From Xenorhabdus griffiniae (GTDB taxonomy: Bacteria; Pseudomonadota; Gammaproteobacteria; Enterobacterales; Enterobacteriaceae): DNA of 64,000 bases. Positions 1 to 9,262 of this stretch are shown in pieces. Positions within the stretch are counted from its first letter, which is position 1. Every line of letters begins with the position of its first letter. The notes beneath the pieces are model-generated. The model was not told where the DNA came from and did not search any database. It worked only from the letters and a program-made list of their open reading frames with translations. The translations under genes and the position numbers were made by a program. The stretch covers positions 62,001 through 126,000 of the forward strand of contig NZ_LDNM01000016.1 of assembly GCF_001028135.1 (NCBI RefSeq), in the 5' to 3' direction.

Positions 1-1276
1 ACTGTAATTGAAAGTTATGTAACGCGGATTGGTTTTTATCAAGGAACGAAAAATGCTGATCCATCAGACTGTGTGACGGAGTGATACGACAGATACCCTG
101 TTTCGGAACCCGTGAACCCGTCATTACCTTTAATAAAGTGGATTTTCCGCTACCATTTTTACCAGTGATAGCCAAGCGATCACCATTATTGATGGTTAAA
201 CTGATGGGCGTACCGGAGCCGAAAGGCAGAATGACATCCTGAAGATAGAGTAACGGAGAAGTGGCGGTTTGCGGAGTCGCAACAGCGATTGACAGCGGAT
301 CGATAATTTCGAGTTTTGTTCTGGCTTCTGTGGCTAATGAAGAGCTGTGTTGCAATCGCTCTTCATTCTGTTTTGCTATCCGTGATAATGTTGCTTCTGA
401 GCGTCCTAATGCGTGATCAAGCAGGATCTTAGCCTGATTGGCATTTTTCCGCCGTTGCTTCCCCTGACTTTGCCTTTTGCTACTCTTTTCATGATCTTTT
501 TGCTTATCACGTAAGGCTTGTTTTAGGCTTTTTTGGGTTTGATCCACTTCACGTTGAATGCCCAGCCGTAGTTGCTCTTTACTTTCCAGCCAGGTTTTCC
601 ATCCACCGATACTGCGGGATAACCCTAATCCGCTGAGTTCGTAAACAACCGATACATGCTGTAATAGTTGGGTATCATGGGTAACCAGCAGAACTCCGCC
701 ATCAAAAGCACTTAACCACTGACCCAGCCAAAAGCGGCCTTGTCGGTCAAGGTGATTGTTTGGTTCATCCAGGATCATAAAACCTGCGCTTTGACGTTTC
801 AGCGCCAACAACCTGATCCGTGTTTGTTCTCCACCGCTCAAGGAATTAACCGGTTGATTTAATACGCCTGGATTGAGTTCACCTTCTGCCAGTAAAGACT
901 CAGTTTGAAATTGCCAATCCCAGTTTCCTTCCATAGCATCAAAATCTGCTTCATCACCAACGCCAGCAAGGACACGTTCATTGGCGCTCATGATTTTGGT
1001 TAACCCCAGCATATCTGCGACATTACCGGAAAAAGGTGTTAAACCTTGTGACAAATAACCCACCCTACAAAAATGTTTTACACTACCTTCTGTGGGACGG
1101 ATCTGTTGTGCCAGTATTGATGCCAGCCAGGATTTACCAATACCATTGCGCCCAACTAGCGCATATTTTTCTGTATTTAAGAATATATCGATACCAGAAA
1201 ATAGCGACGTTGTTTCACCAGGAAATTGATAGGCGATTTGCCGTGCTTCGATCAATGATTGAACATCATTTAGCAT
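1..1276 (-). CDS. ABC-F family ATPase, 3' end cut by window edge
   Basis: Soluble duplicated ABC ATPase of the ABC-F class, proteins that act on ribosomes in translation or antibiotic protection rather than in transport. The ATG is at 1276-1274 and the frame stays open to the window edge, so about 425 residues are present and the C-terminus is missing. The first cassette has a Walker A-like GRNGIGKS, signature NSLSGGEQ and Walker B ILDEPNNHLD. A long charged, lysine- and glutamine-rich linker, probably coiled coil, follows, as expected for the ABC-F interdomain arm. The second cassette begins with ITGKNGSGKSTLL near residue 370. No membrane segments are visible. It does not look like a close copy of Uup, EttA, YbiT or YheS, so I give no symbol; the subfamily is undecided. 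It is divergent from mutT, where secA usually lies in relatives. Confidence 0.85.
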   Translation of the reverse strand, partial: MLNDVQSLIEARQIAYQFPGETTSLFSGIDIFLNTEKYALVGRNGIGKSWLASILAQQIRPTEGSVKHFCRVGYLSQGLTPFSGNVADMLGLTKIMSANERVLAGVGDEADFDAMEGNWDWQFQTESLLAEGELNPGVLNQPVNSLSGGEQTRIRLLALKRQSAGFMILDEPNNHLDRQGRFWLGQWLSAFDGGVLLVTHDTQLLQHVSVVYELSGLGLSRSIGGWKTWLESKEQLRLGIQREVDQTQKSLKQALRDKQKDHEKSSKRQSQGKQRRKNANQAKILLDHALGRSEATLSRIAKQNEERLQHSSSLATEARTKLEIIDPLSIAVATPQTATSPLLYLQDVILPFGSGTPISLTINNGDRLAITGKNGSGKSTLLKVMTGSRVPKQGICRITPSHSLMDQHFSFLDKNQSALHNFQLQ

Positions 1277-1509
1277 AAACCGTGCTTCCTTAATGCTTAA
1301 AATAGTCGTTTTAATCTATTTGTAAGTTAATTTTTGACACTGTTTACAGTTTGTTTTCACATGATTTGTTTTTTCCAGAGAGGTAATTGGTAATTAAAAG
1401 CGATGACATTTTATTGCATGAAATACAGATTTGCAGCTTCAACTCATTCTAATGTAACCTGCAATGGATAGTGACTTAAGTTGAATAATAGACGGTAAGA
1501 AAAGCGATT

Positions 1510-1914
1510 ATGGAAAAAAAACATCTGCATATTGCAGCAGGTATTATTAAAAATAGCAATGATGAAATTTTTATCACTCAGCGTAGGGCTGATTCACATA
1601 TGGGCGGTTTTTGGGAGTTTCCCGGAGGAAAACGCGAACAGGGAGAAACATCCGAACAAGCATTGATCAGAGAATTAAAGGAAGAAGTTGGGATCACAGT
1701 AACGCACTGTGAATTAATTGATACCATCAAACATGATTTTCCTGATAGAAGTATTACCCTTGATTTTTTCCTGGTGGATGAATGGGAAAACGAGCCGTTT
1801 GGTAAAGAAGGGCAACCTTCCCGCTGGGTTTTACAATCAGAATTAATTGCTGATGAATTTCCTCCAGCAAACCGTAGTATTGTAGGCTTTCTAACCCAAA
1901 ATAGTTCCTGCTAA
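1510..1914 (+). CDS. mutT: 8-oxo-dGTP diphosphatase MutT
   Basis: Nudix hydrolase that converts oxidised 8-oxo-dGTP to the monophosphate and so prevents A:T to C:G transversions. The protein is 134 aa, close to the usual 129-135. The Nudix box runs from G40 to I62 (G-x5-E46-x7-R54-E55-L-x-E58-E59-x-G-I) and is complete, with all metal-binding glutamates. The substrate-pocket GGFWEFPGGK before it is typical of MutT. It is encoded alone, facing away from the ABC-F gene and converging on yacG. In Escherichia coli mutT lies downstream of secA; here secA is not upstream. Confidence 0.95.
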   Translation: MEKKHLHIAAGIIKNSNDEIFITQRRADSHMGGFWEFPGGKREQGETSEQALIRELKEEVGITVTHCELIDTIKHDFPDRSITLDFFLVDEWENEPFGKEGQPSRWVLQSELIADEFPPANRSIVGFLTQNSSC

Positions 1915-2003
1915 AGGATTTTTAGTAAATTAGGGTAGTCAAATCATTCAATATAAGCGGCGCCAAATAAAACAGGCACCGCTATAACATATGTTACGTG
2001 ATA

Positions 2004-2195
2004 TTAAGGCTCTTCACTCCAGTTATCATTTTCTGGACTGTCACTTTGGCTTGCTATTCGTTTTTCTTCACTGGCCCATTCACCCAAGTCGATTAATTGG
2101 CAACGTTTACTGCAAAATGGGCGATGTGGACTAATTTCTCCCCATACTACTGTGTTGTCACACGTTGGACATTCGACAGTCAATACTTCAGACAT
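2004..2195 (-). CDS. yacG: DNA gyrase inhibitor YacG, zinc-binding
   Basis: Small zinc protein (63 aa, family length about 65) known to bind GyrB and inhibit DNA gyrase. Four cysteines C9-x2-C12 and C28-x3-C32 form the zinc knuckle (ECPTC and FCSKRC). The LIDLGEWAS segment that follows is the conserved YacG core, and the tail is acidic. It is downstream of zapD on the same strand, as in E. coli (coaE-zapD-yacG), separated here by a 75-bp gap that holds a short repeat-like element. Confidence 0.92.
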   Translation of the reverse strand: MSEVLTVECPTCDNTVVWGEISPHRPFCSKRCQLIDLGEWASEEKRIASQSDSPENDNWSEEP

Positions 2196-2224
2196 AATAC
2201 TTTCTCCCGCTTGATTTGAAGGTC

Positions 2225-2266
2225 ATACCCTCCATTTTCACATCACAGCTTGAAATTTATTGGGCC
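2225..2266. repeat. short ERIC-like palindromic remnant (yacG-zapD gap)
   Basis: The gap begins with ATACCC and ends with GAAATTTATTGGGC. This resembles the inverted termini (ATACCC...TTGGGTAT) seen in three other gaps of this window, at 7134-7170, 26458-26523 and 27399-27436. The sequence is degenerate and has no coding potential. Assignment to an ERIC-type intergenic repeat family is an inference from the shared ends. Confidence 0.35.
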
Positions 2267-2270
2267 TATG

Positions 2271-3029
2271 TTAACAGCAGGCCAATTCAAATGACAAATG
2301 GGCAGGTACAACACCATGTTCACTATCCATTGGTAAAAAACGGATAGCGAAACGTGTTTTGTAGCCGGAGACTTGTGGGTAAACCAATGTATCTGGCACC
2401 ACGTCCAATTTTAATCTCAACAAATCGGCTTCATCAGCATTCCCCTGATAAAATCCGTTATGGCTGACTTTAGGGGTGAAAGCGGCGGAGTGGCGTATGA
2501 GTTCCAGAATGTTTTCTAAGGCTTGTTGTAACGGATTAAGGCTGTCCAGCCAGGCTGTGACGGATTTATCCCTGACAGATTGTGGTAAATGTAGCCACAG
2601 GTGCAATGTTGGCAGGTCAAAGCTACAACATCCTCCGGGAATGCTGAGACGTTGGCGTACCATGCTGATAATCCGATCTTCTTTGATAAATTGGTTAAGC
2701 CGTGGGGCTTGGTTCAAGGCTGTACTGCGTTCTTTAAGTTGCTCTGTCAAACTATGGATCATCGCCGTATCGGCATTCGGAGCGCTGAGCCATTGTTTTA
2801 ATTTCGCTTGCTGGCGATCCAGCTCTTTCAATAGCTCAGAGCGGACTTCACCGCGTTCCATGATCTCAATTAATTCAGCAATTGTACGAAAAAACGAAAG
2901 GCTACTCGTCTGAGAATTCAGATGACGTTGTTTTTCCAACTGTTGTAGTGAAGACTCAATTCTCAACCATGAACGCATTTTTTCATTGAGTGGATGTTCA
3001 AAAATAATAGTGGATGGTGCATCACTCAT
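2271..3029 (-). CDS. zapD: Cell division protein ZapD (YacF)
   Basis: ZapD cross-links and bundles FtsZ filaments at the division ring in the cytoplasm. The protein is 252 aa, against about 247 in E. coli. It begins with a polar start followed by [18 protein letters not shown], a conserved N-terminal signature of the family, has an all-helical middle and ends with a beta-rich [13 protein letters not shown] section. Its ATG overlaps the coaE stop by 8 nt, so the two are translationally coupled, and yacG follows. This coaE-zapD-yacG order is the enterobacterial one. Confidence 0.93.
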   Translation of the reverse strand: MSDAPSTIIFEHPLNEKMRSWLRIESSLQQLEKQRHLNSQTSSLSFFRTIAELIEIMERGEVRSELLKELDRQQAKLKQWLSAPNADTAMIHSLTEQLKERSTALNQAPRLNQFIKEDRIISMVRQRLSIPGGCCSFDLPTLHLWLHLPQSVRDKSVTAWLDSLNPLQQALENILELIRHSAAFTPKVSHNGFYQGNADEADLLRLKLDVVPDTLVYPQVSGYKTRFAIRFLPMDSEHGVVPAHLSFELACC

Positions 3030-3645
3030 TACGGTTTTCCTGTCTGACTGATTTTGCTTGTTTTAAATACTGTTGATGTAGCTCGACCACACGAGAGGTA
3101 AGATCTTGTTCACTGCTGTGGTTAACGATGACATCATCTGCCTTTTCCAGTCTGTCCTGACGGCTGGCCTGTGCAGCCAGAATATTTTCTACTTGCTCAC
3201 GGCTTACTCCATCACGAGCCATGGTTCGGGTAATCTGTACTTCAACTGGGACATCAACAACTAAAACACGATCTGCCAAATGCATTAAATTGTTTTCAAT
3301 GAGCAAAGGAACAACCCAGATGACATAGGGGGCAGTCACCTGGGTTAATTGCCGCTGTGTGTCTATTTGGATCAGTGGATGTAAAAGAGCATTGAGCCAC
3401 TGTTTCTCTTCTGGGGCAGCGAAAATTTTTTGGCGTAACATTGCGCGATTAAGGCTACCATCGGGCGATAATATATTGGTCCCAAAGCGCGTGGTGATTG
3501 CTTGTAGTGCGGGGGTGCTAGGAGCGACAACTTCTCTGGCGATAATATCTGCATCAACAAGCGGGACACCAAGGGATGAAAATGCATTAGAGATAGTCGT
3601 CTTACCGCTACCAATTCCACCCGTAAGTGCAACAATATAAGTCAT
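3022..3645 (-). CDS. coaE: Dephospho-CoA kinase CoaE
   Basis: Catalyses the last step of coenzyme A synthesis, ATP-dependent phosphorylation of the 3'-hydroxyl of dephospho-CoA. It is a 207-aa P-loop kinase with Walker A G9-GIGSGK-T16 and the downstream [10 protein letters not shown] motif, in which the aspartates bind CoA and metal. The lid region contains [16 protein letters not shown]. It is first in the coaE-zapD-yacG operon. In E. coli guaC lies between hofC and coaE; no guaC is present here. Confidence 0.95.
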   Translation of the reverse strand: MTYIVALTGGIGSGKTTISNAFSSLGVPLVDADIIAREVVAPSTPALQAITTRFGTNILSPDGSLNRAMLRQKIFAAPEEKQWLNALLHPLIQIDTQRQLTQVTAPYVIWVVPLLIENNLMHLADRVLVVDVPVEVQITRTMARDGVSREQVENILAAQASRQDRLEKADDVIVNHSSEQDLTSRVVELHQQYLKQAKSVRQENRNE

Positions 3646-3777
3646 TCTATCCCTTTAAATATCTCTGATAGCATAATCGAATTGTAACTCAAGGGACGCT
3701 GATGGGCTATAAACAAACACGTACAATTCCTGCTTTGGCCGTCTTGGGAAAAGATAATGAAATATGTAATTACCTTG

Positions 3778-4977
3778 TTAAGTTAATATTGCACCTAATT
3801 GAAAAATAGGCAGGTACATAGCCAGCAATAATAAACCGACAATCAAGGCCATTATTAACATCAACAAAGGTTCTAATGATTGAACCAATCTATCAGCAAG
3901 GTTGATTGATTTTTCTTGATACCATTCTGCAAGATTGAATAAAAATAATTCTAATTCTCCTGATTCTTCACCTACCATGACAAATTGTTGGCATAGCGCA
4001 GGGAAATATGCTGTTTGTTTTAATGCGTCACTCATTGGTATGCCTTGTTGAATTTGCCTGTGCAGGTTTTTCACGCCAGCAATAAAAACAGGATGCTGAG
4101 TTGCTATGAGGGCACATTCAAGCCCCGCCATTAGTGTTAATCCCGCTTTCTGTGTCATAAACAGGATATGAAATATTTGATTAGTCTGTTGATAAATAGT
4201 GAGTTGCTTAAAAATAGGGAATCTCAGGAAGAGCATTTTTTCTTTTGCTTTAAAAATGGGAAAACGGTGACGTAGCCATAGATAACTGGTTAATAATATA
4301 AATATTATTAACAATAGTAATACGCCATGATGGATCAATAAATCAGATCCTGATAGAACCCACTGTGTTAACAAGGGCAGGGTGGCATTTAGCGAAGAAT
4401 AGACTTGTCGGAATTCTGGCAGAACAAAGATCAACATCAGAATAATAACCAAAAAGCTCACAAAAGCGACTATCAAGGGATAGTGATAAGCCTTTTGAAT
4501 TTTCTTCCCCAGCCTATTTTGCTGTTCCAACCGATTAATGATTAACTGGCAGCAGTTTTCAAGCTGGCCGGTTTGTTCTCCTACTGCGATAAGCTGACAG
4601 AACAAGGGAGAAAATAGCTTCGGATAGTGTTCGAGTGTGGTGGAGAATGCCTCTCCCTGACGAATTTTCTGAATTATATCCATCAATACACATCGCCAGA
4701 GAGCATATTTACACTCTTGCAGTAAAATAGTCAGTCCCTTGAGTAAAGGGATGCCTGAAGTCAGTAACGTACTTAACTGATGAATAAAATGCAGACGATA
4801 GGCAATTTCCTTTTTGCTGTAATAAATAATTTTTTTACATTTAATGGTATAGGGTTGAAGATCGAGATGGCTGAGGTATTGGAATACACTTTTTTTATTG
4901 TGCCCAATACTCTCCCCTGTTATGGCTTTTCCATGCTTGTTAATTGCCTGCCATTGGTAAATATATTCTATTTTCAT
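3778..4977 (-). CDS. hofC: Type IV pilus/type II secretion inner-membrane protein HofC (PilC/GspF family)
   Basis: Polytopic platform protein of type IV pilus or type II secretion assembly. The protein is 399 aa and has two GspF/PilC domains. Each contains a glutamate-rich amphipathic motif (LIAVGEQTGQLE near residue 135, FVMVGEESGELE near 335), followed by hydrophobic spans around residues 170-190, 215-235 and 375-395. The start overlaps the hofB stop by 4 nt. hofB-hofC sit with ppdD as in E. coli. No prepilin peptidase, pilT or secretin is in the window, so a complete machine cannot be claimed from here. Confidence 0.9.
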   Translation of the reverse strand: MKIEYIYQWQAINKHGKAITGESIGHNKKSVFQYLSHLDLQPYTIKCKKIIYYSKKEIAYRLHFIHQLSTLLTSGIPLLKGLTILLQECKYALWRCVLMDIIQKIRQGEAFSTTLEHYPKLFSPLFCQLIAVGEQTGQLENCCQLIINRLEQQNRLGKKIQKAYHYPLIVAFVSFLVIILMLIFVLPEFRQVYSSLNATLPLLTQWVLSGSDLLIHHGVLLLLIIFILLTSYLWLRHRFPIFKAKEKMLFLRFPIFKQLTIYQQTNQIFHILFMTQKAGLTLMAGLECALIATQHPVFIAGVKNLHRQIQQGIPMSDALKQTAYFPALCQQFVMVGEESGELELFLFNLAEWYQEKSINLADRLVQSLEPLLMLIMALIVGLLLLAMYLPIFQLGAILT

Positions 4978-6473
4978 ACTGTCTCATGGCCTGTAATCTG
5001 ATAAATCTCTTCAAGAGTGGTGATTCCTTTTTCCGCTAATGTCAGCCCTGCGGAAAAAAGCGTTGCATCTTGTTGTGAGGTAAGTAGATGTGGGAAGCTG
5101 GCGTTAGAACACTCAGACAGGGCTTGCTGGAGTTCAGGTTTGATTTCGAGAAATTCATAGATAGCAGTTCTGCCGTAATAGCCAGAAAAGCAGTGATCAC
5201 AACCGACCGCATTCCATTTTTTTATAGATGCTGAACCAGTAATATTAGGGATCTCTGTGGATATACTGTCTTGTTGTCGGCAATGGGGGCAAAGCTTACG
5301 AACCAGTCGCTGAGCAATAATTAGTTTCACACATGAGGCTGTGGTATAGCCAGAAATTCCCAGATTATGCAGGCGAGATAACGTATCAATAGTGGAATTG
5401 GTATGCAGGGTTGATAAAACTAAGTGGCCTGTTTGAGCTGCTTTCATTGATATTTCAGCGGTTTCATTGTCACGGATCTCGCCAACCATAATAATATCGG
5501 GATCTTGGCGCAATAATGCTCTGAGAACTTTGGCGAAATCCAGACTAATTTTGTTATTAACTGGTGTTTGGTTGATGCCATTTAAAGGAATTTCGACAGG
5601 ATCTTCGACACTACAGATATTCTTTTTCGCTTGGTTTAAATATTGCAGGCAGCTATACAATGTGACTGTCTTTCCGCTGCCAGTCGGCCCAGTGACTAAA
5701 ATCATCCCTTGTGGAAAATGGAGTTTTTGTTGTAAAAGTTGTAATTGTGGTTCAGGCAATCCTAACTGTTCCAGAGATAGTTGATGTATGGTATTTAAAA
5801 TACGCAGGACTATTTTTTCTCCATGTAGTGTGGGGAGTGTTGATATACGAATCGCATAACTGTTTTTGTTATCACTCCAGTCAAATTGCCCATCCTGAGG
5901 CTGGCGTTTTTCAGCGATATTGAGTTTTGCCATGATTTTTAAGCGAGCAGGAATACCCGTATTCATTTGAGGAGGAGGTGCCTGCATGGTATGTAATGTA
6001 CCATCAACTCGAATACGTATTTGGTAACCACGTTGAGATGGTTCAAAATGAATATCTGAAGCTCTTTTTTGTATTGAAGTTAATATTGTCTGATTAACTA
6101 ATTGAATAACGGGTGTGTCTATTTCTTCATCATGGAGATTGTTGGTTTGTATTGCATCATGATAATGAGTATGGTGGCTATCAAGGTGATTTATACGGTA
6201 CGGTTCCTCTTCATCACTTTCTGAACAGTAATTTTTTGCTGACATTAATGAATTTTCTTGTGTCAACATCGATTCTATTTTTGCTTGTGGCCAAATATCT
6301 ACATTAACGATTAAACCTGAAATAAATCTCAGTGCGGCAATGAAATCCTCATTAGGTGGTTTATTACAGGCAATTGTGATTGTATGGAAATCTTTTTTTA
6401 TAATAATGGCCTGATGTCGTTGACACAGCTCTTTTATTTCTTTTTCCATTAAAAGGTGATCCTTATTTATCAT
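4974..6473 (-). CDS. hofB: Type IV pilus assembly ATPase HofB (PilB/GspE family)
   Basis: Hexameric secretion ATPase that would power pilin polymerisation at the inner membrane. The protein is 499 aa, somewhat longer than E. coli HofB (461) because of an extended variable N-terminal region. Visible motifs are Walker A GPTGSGKT (lysine 268), the Asp box near RQDPDIIMVGEIRD, a His box STLHTNSTIDTLSRL, and a zinc tetracysteine (CPHC and, about 27 residues later, CDHC) typical of PilB/GspE. It is the gene before hofC; a palindromic repeat lies between it and ppdD. Confidence 0.92.
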   Translation of the reverse strand: MINKDHLLMEKEIKELCQRHQAIIIKKDFHTITIACNKPPNEDFIAALRFISGLIVNVDIWPQAKIESMLTQENSLMSAKNYCSESDEEEPYRINHLDSHHTHYHDAIQTNNLHDEEIDTPVIQLVNQTILTSIQKRASDIHFEPSQRGYQIRIRVDGTLHTMQAPPPQMNTGIPARLKIMAKLNIAEKRQPQDGQFDWSDNKNSYAIRISTLPTLHGEKIVLRILNTIHQLSLEQLGLPEPQLQLLQQKLHFPQGMILVTGPTGSGKTVTLYSCLQYLNQAKKNICSVEDPVEIPLNGINQTPVNNKISLDFAKVLRALLRQDPDIIMVGEIRDNETAEISMKAAQTGHLVLSTLHTNSTIDTLSRLHNLGISGYTTASCVKLIIAQRLVRKLCPHCRQQDSISTEIPNITGSASIKKWNAVGCDHCFSGYYGRTAIYEFLEIKPELQQALSECSNASFPHLLTSQQDATLFSAGLTLAEKGITTLEEIYQITGHETV

Positions 6474-6503
6474 TATCTTTATTCCTTTAATATTGGTGTG
6501 ACT

Positions 6504-6612
6504 TATACTCGATAAACTTCAAATTGTAATCCGCAAGACGACGCGAGGCCTTATATCTCCCCGCTGCGCGGGAAAGAAAATATAACACGCATCTTGAAGT
6601 TGGATTGGTATA
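6504..6612. repeat. About 105-bp palindromic intergenic repeat, copy A
   Basis: This copy starts with TATACTCGATAAACTTCAA and ends with TTGAAGTTGGATTGGTATA, so the outer ends are partly inverted copies. The centre has a CCCCGCTGCGCGGG palindrome flanked by TTATAT and its complement. The block CAAGACGACGCGAGGCCTTA is shared with copies B (46433-46535) and C (50112-50216). It separates ppdD from hofB. It has no ORF and is probably a non-autonomous, transcribable palindromic unit. Confidence 0.85.
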
Positions 6613-6659
6613 ATGGTTTTCTCTTTAATTTAAAGCCTGTCAGGAATGAAAATAACTGT

Positions 6660-7082
6660 TTAAAATTTCAAGGTTTCCTGACATTTTAGTTTTAACGATT
6701 CATTTTCAGATTCACAAATCGCTTCCCATTGAGTGAACCCCGTCTTCGTATCCTGAATAGGTTTTAACGTGGCATGGAGTCCATTAAGGTTTTGCTGACC
6801 CACTATCGTTATCTCCCCCTCTTTTACTGAAATGGTGCTGATATAGCGGCTATTGTGGCCTGATGGAATGGAAGGGTGACCAGAGTGACAATTTTTATAA
6901 TTTGCAGCCTCGAAGCGACACAGTTCCACACCTGATTTATAAGGCACAATAGCTTGTAGCATATCGGTTAATGCGGCTTTTTGGATATATCCCTGATAAC
7001 TGGGAATGGCAATTGCGCCGAGAATAGACACAATAGCCATAACAACCATTACTTCAATTAAGGTAAATCCTTGTTGTTTCAT
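6660..7082 (-). CDS. ppdD: Type IV prepilin-like protein PpdD
   Basis: Major pilin-like subunit, 140 aa. The N-terminus MKQQG-FTLIEVMVVMAIVS is a class III signal: a short basic leader, cleavage after G5, N-methylated F6 and the invariant E10, followed by the hydrophobic helix used for membrane storage and filament packing. Four cysteines lie in the globular part, and the last (residue 134) could close a C-terminal disulfide loop. It is transcribed toward hofB-hofC. nadC, which follows ppdD in E. coli, is absent. Confidence 0.92.
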   Translation of the reverse strand: MKQQGFTLIEVMVVMAIVSILGAIAIPSYQGYIQKAALTDMLQAIVPYKSGVELCRFEAANYKNCHSGHPSIPSGHNSRYISTISVKEGEITIVGQQNLNGLHATLKPIQDTKTGFTQWEAICESENESLKLKCQETLKF

Positions 7083-7460
7083 TTTTTCTCCTTGTATACA
7101 TATCTGGACTGATTGCCATGTTCAATAGCAGGCATACCCTTCATCTTTTAAGTTGCAATCTATTGGGTATCGGTGCCAATAATCATGGAGAAAAAAGAGA
7201 AAAATAAAATATGGTTAATAAAAATTATGAAGCAGGCTCGAAAAAATAACTTTATGTTACATTTTTTTGCACAAATTTTTCGAGTCTGCCCGTAAATAAG
7301 AAACCATCCGATATATTGGCCGATTGAAGGTGCTAACATGCTAACTAACTTGTTACACCTTATGCCATAGCATTACGCTTAATGAAGTTGATTGCTATTG
7401 GCCATACTGGAAGGGTGATTTGGGCAAGGTGATATTAAATATTAAGGGGGAGGTAAAAGA
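7083..7460. other. Intergenic gap ppdD-ampD (378 bp)
   Basis: Divergent promoter region for ppdD (minus) and ampD (plus). It holds a short inverted-end element at 7134-7170 and a purine-rich AT stretch. The ampD ATG at 7461 is preceded by an AAGGGGGAGG ribosome-binding site. No remnant of nadC, which occupies this position in E. coli, is recognisable. Confidence 0.6.
7134..7170. repeat. Short ERIC-like terminal-repeat element
   Basis: A 37-bp element from ATACCC to GGGTAT with the inner segment CATCTTTTAAGTTGCAATC. The ends are inverted copies of one another, and the inner sequence resembles the termini of ERIC-type repeats known in enteric bacteria. It looks like an internally deleted copy. 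Family assignment is an inference. Confidence 0.4.
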
Positions 7461-8012
7461 ATGAAACTGCATGAAGGGTGGATTGATGGTGCGAGAAAGG
7501 TGATTTCCCCGCATTGTGATCTGCGCCCAGAAGAAGAAACACCCGCATTATTGGTTATTCATAACATCAGTTTACCTCCTGGCAAGTTTGGTGGCCCTTA
7601 TATTGATCAATTATTTATGGGAACATTAGATCCTAAAGCCGATCCTTTTTTTGATGAAATTAAGCACTTACGTGTTTCTGCTCACTGCTTAATCCGGCGC
7701 GATGGTGAGGTTGTACAATATGTTCCTTTCAATAAAAGAGCTTGGCATGCTGGTGTTTCCTGCTACTGTGACCGTGAGAAATGTAATGATTTTTCGATAG
7801 GCATTGAACTGGAAGGCACAGATTATGAGGAATTTACTGAAATTCAGTACACTAAATTAGCGGAAGTTACTGAGTTGCTTATTAGCCAATATCCTGATAT
7901 TCGTGACAATATTACAGGACACAGCGATATCGCACCGGGAAGGAAAACCGATCCTGGACCTTATTTTTATTGGGAACATTACCGTCAATTATTGCAGGAG
8001 CGAGTTGGATGA
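7461..8012 (+). CDS. ampD: 1,6-anhydro-N-acetylmuramyl-L-alanine amidase AmpD
   Basis: Cytosolic zinc amidase of peptidoglycan recycling that removes the stem peptide from 1,6-anhydro-MurNAc-peptides. Its loss derepresses AmpR-controlled beta-lactamases where these exist. The protein is 183 aa. The zinc ligands H34 (LLVIHN), H154 and D164 (GHSDIAPGRKTDPGP), the catalytic E116 (GIELEG) and K162 match the positions in characterised AmpD. It is translationally coupled to ampE by an ATGA overlap. Confidence 0.96.
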   Translation: MKLHEGWIDGARKVISPHCDLRPEEETPALLVIHNISLPPGKFGGPYIDQLFMGTLDPKADPFFDEIKHLRVSAHCLIRRDGEVVQYVPFNKRAWHAGVSCYCDREKCNDFSIGIELEGTDYEEFTEIQYTKLAEVTELLISQYPDIRDNITGHSDIAPGRKTDPGPYFYWEHYRQLLQERVG

Positions 8013-8863
8013 CTCTCTTTATTCTATTGTTAATACTGGCATGGGAACGTGTTTTTAAGATGAGGGATCACTGGCAACTGGAACGCTATCTAGCCCCCGC
8101 TTTTGCCAGACTCAAATCACATTCACTATGGGGTAGTCTGGGCATGACCTTTCTGGTCGCTTTATTGACATGGAAGCTTATTGATATTTCTAGCTCTGTT
8201 GCTTTTGGTATGCTCGCGATTGTGCTGGGTATCATAATCAGTCTGTTATGTATTGGTGCAGGCAGGCTGCGGCATGATTACCGCGGATATCTTCAGGCTG
8301 TGCGCCAGGATGATTTTGGGCAGCAGAAAAAGTATCTTGCTCGTCTGACGATGATTCGGGGAATATTACCTGACACCACAAAAGAAGAGCGGTTGCGTGA
8401 GATACAAAATTCATTGATTTGGATAAATTTCCGTTATTATCTTGCCCCTATTTTTTGGTTGGCTGTCTTGGGTCAATTCGGTCCGGCGGTTTTGATGGGG
8501 TATGGTTGCCTGAGAGCTTATCAACGTTGGTTGGCCCAGCACGCAACGGCAGTGCAGAGAGCACAATCTGGCGTTGACGGGATACTGCATTGGCTGGATT
8601 GGCTTCCTGCACGGTTGGCAGGTATTACCTATGCTTTGTTAGGACATGGAGAGAGAGCCTTACCCGCCTGGATTGCATCACTCACTGATTTTCGGTCATC
8701 ACAATACAAGGTAGTTAGTCAATTAGCACAATTCGCATTAAGTAAAGAACCCCGTCTTGACCCTATAGAAACACCTGTTGCTGCCGTAACGTTAGCGAAA
8801 AAAGCGACCTTTACTATTGTGATTATTGTCGCGCTGTTGACGATTTATGGCGCATTAGTTTGA
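8009..8863 (+). CDS. ampE: Inner-membrane protein AmpE, regulatory signalling
   Basis: Membrane protein paired with AmpD and implicated in beta-lactamase regulation; its biochemical role is unresolved. The chosen ATG at 8009 overlaps the ampD stop (ATGA) and gives 284 aa, the exact E. coli length; an upstream in-frame start would add 13 unlikely residues. Hydrophobic segments lie near residues 1-15, 40-60, 65-82, 140-165 and 265-284. The final span, FTIVIIVALLTIYGALV, forms the C-terminus. A hairpin with a T-rich tail follows. Confidence 0.93.
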   Translation: MTLFILLLILAWERVFKMRDHWQLERYLAPAFARLKSHSLWGSLGMTFLVALLTWKLIDISSSVAFGMLAIVLGIIISLLCIGAGRLRHDYRGYLQAVRQDDFGQQKKYLARLTMIRGILPDTTKEERLREIQNSLIWINFRYYLAPIFWLAVLGQFGPAVLMGYGCLRAYQRWLAQHATAVQRAQSGVDGILHWLDWLPARLAGITYALLGHGERALPAWIASLTDFRSSQYKVVSQLAQFALSKEPRLDPIETPVAAVTLAKKATFTIVIIVALLTIYGALV

Positions 8864-8879
8864 CACACAAGAGAGATAG

Positions 8880-8903
8880 AGGGCCAGGAAGCCCTTTATT
8901 TTT
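8880..8903 (+). terminator. Terminator after ampE
   Basis: The short hairpin AGGGC-CAGGAA-GCCCT is followed by TTTATTTTT, 16 nt after the ampE stop. It is a short stem, so moderate strength is expected. Confidence 0.6.
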
Positions 8904-9262
8904 CTGCTGGGGAAATTTTAGGGATAGCGGCTTGAACTTACCAGTGGCATCGGGAACCGTTGTTTGAGTCTGGCTATTTTGATTGACTTATGAATTGTCT
9001 GTAATGATTTCCTCCTGAATTTCAATTCATATTTTTTGCATAATTCCGAGTTTTTATCTTGCTGTAACGTTTCATTTTGCTCATCTATGCGTTTAAAAAA
9101 CGTTAAATCTCCCTGATATCTCCGATCTAAAAATCCTCTCTGGTTATAATTTTCTAATAATATTTAAAATATTTTGTTAAAATTTGCAGGTTTTTATGAT
9201 TTAGCCCAAGGTCTTTATAGACAGCTAGTGAATACTTTGTTACTTTAAGACCCTGTATTCTA

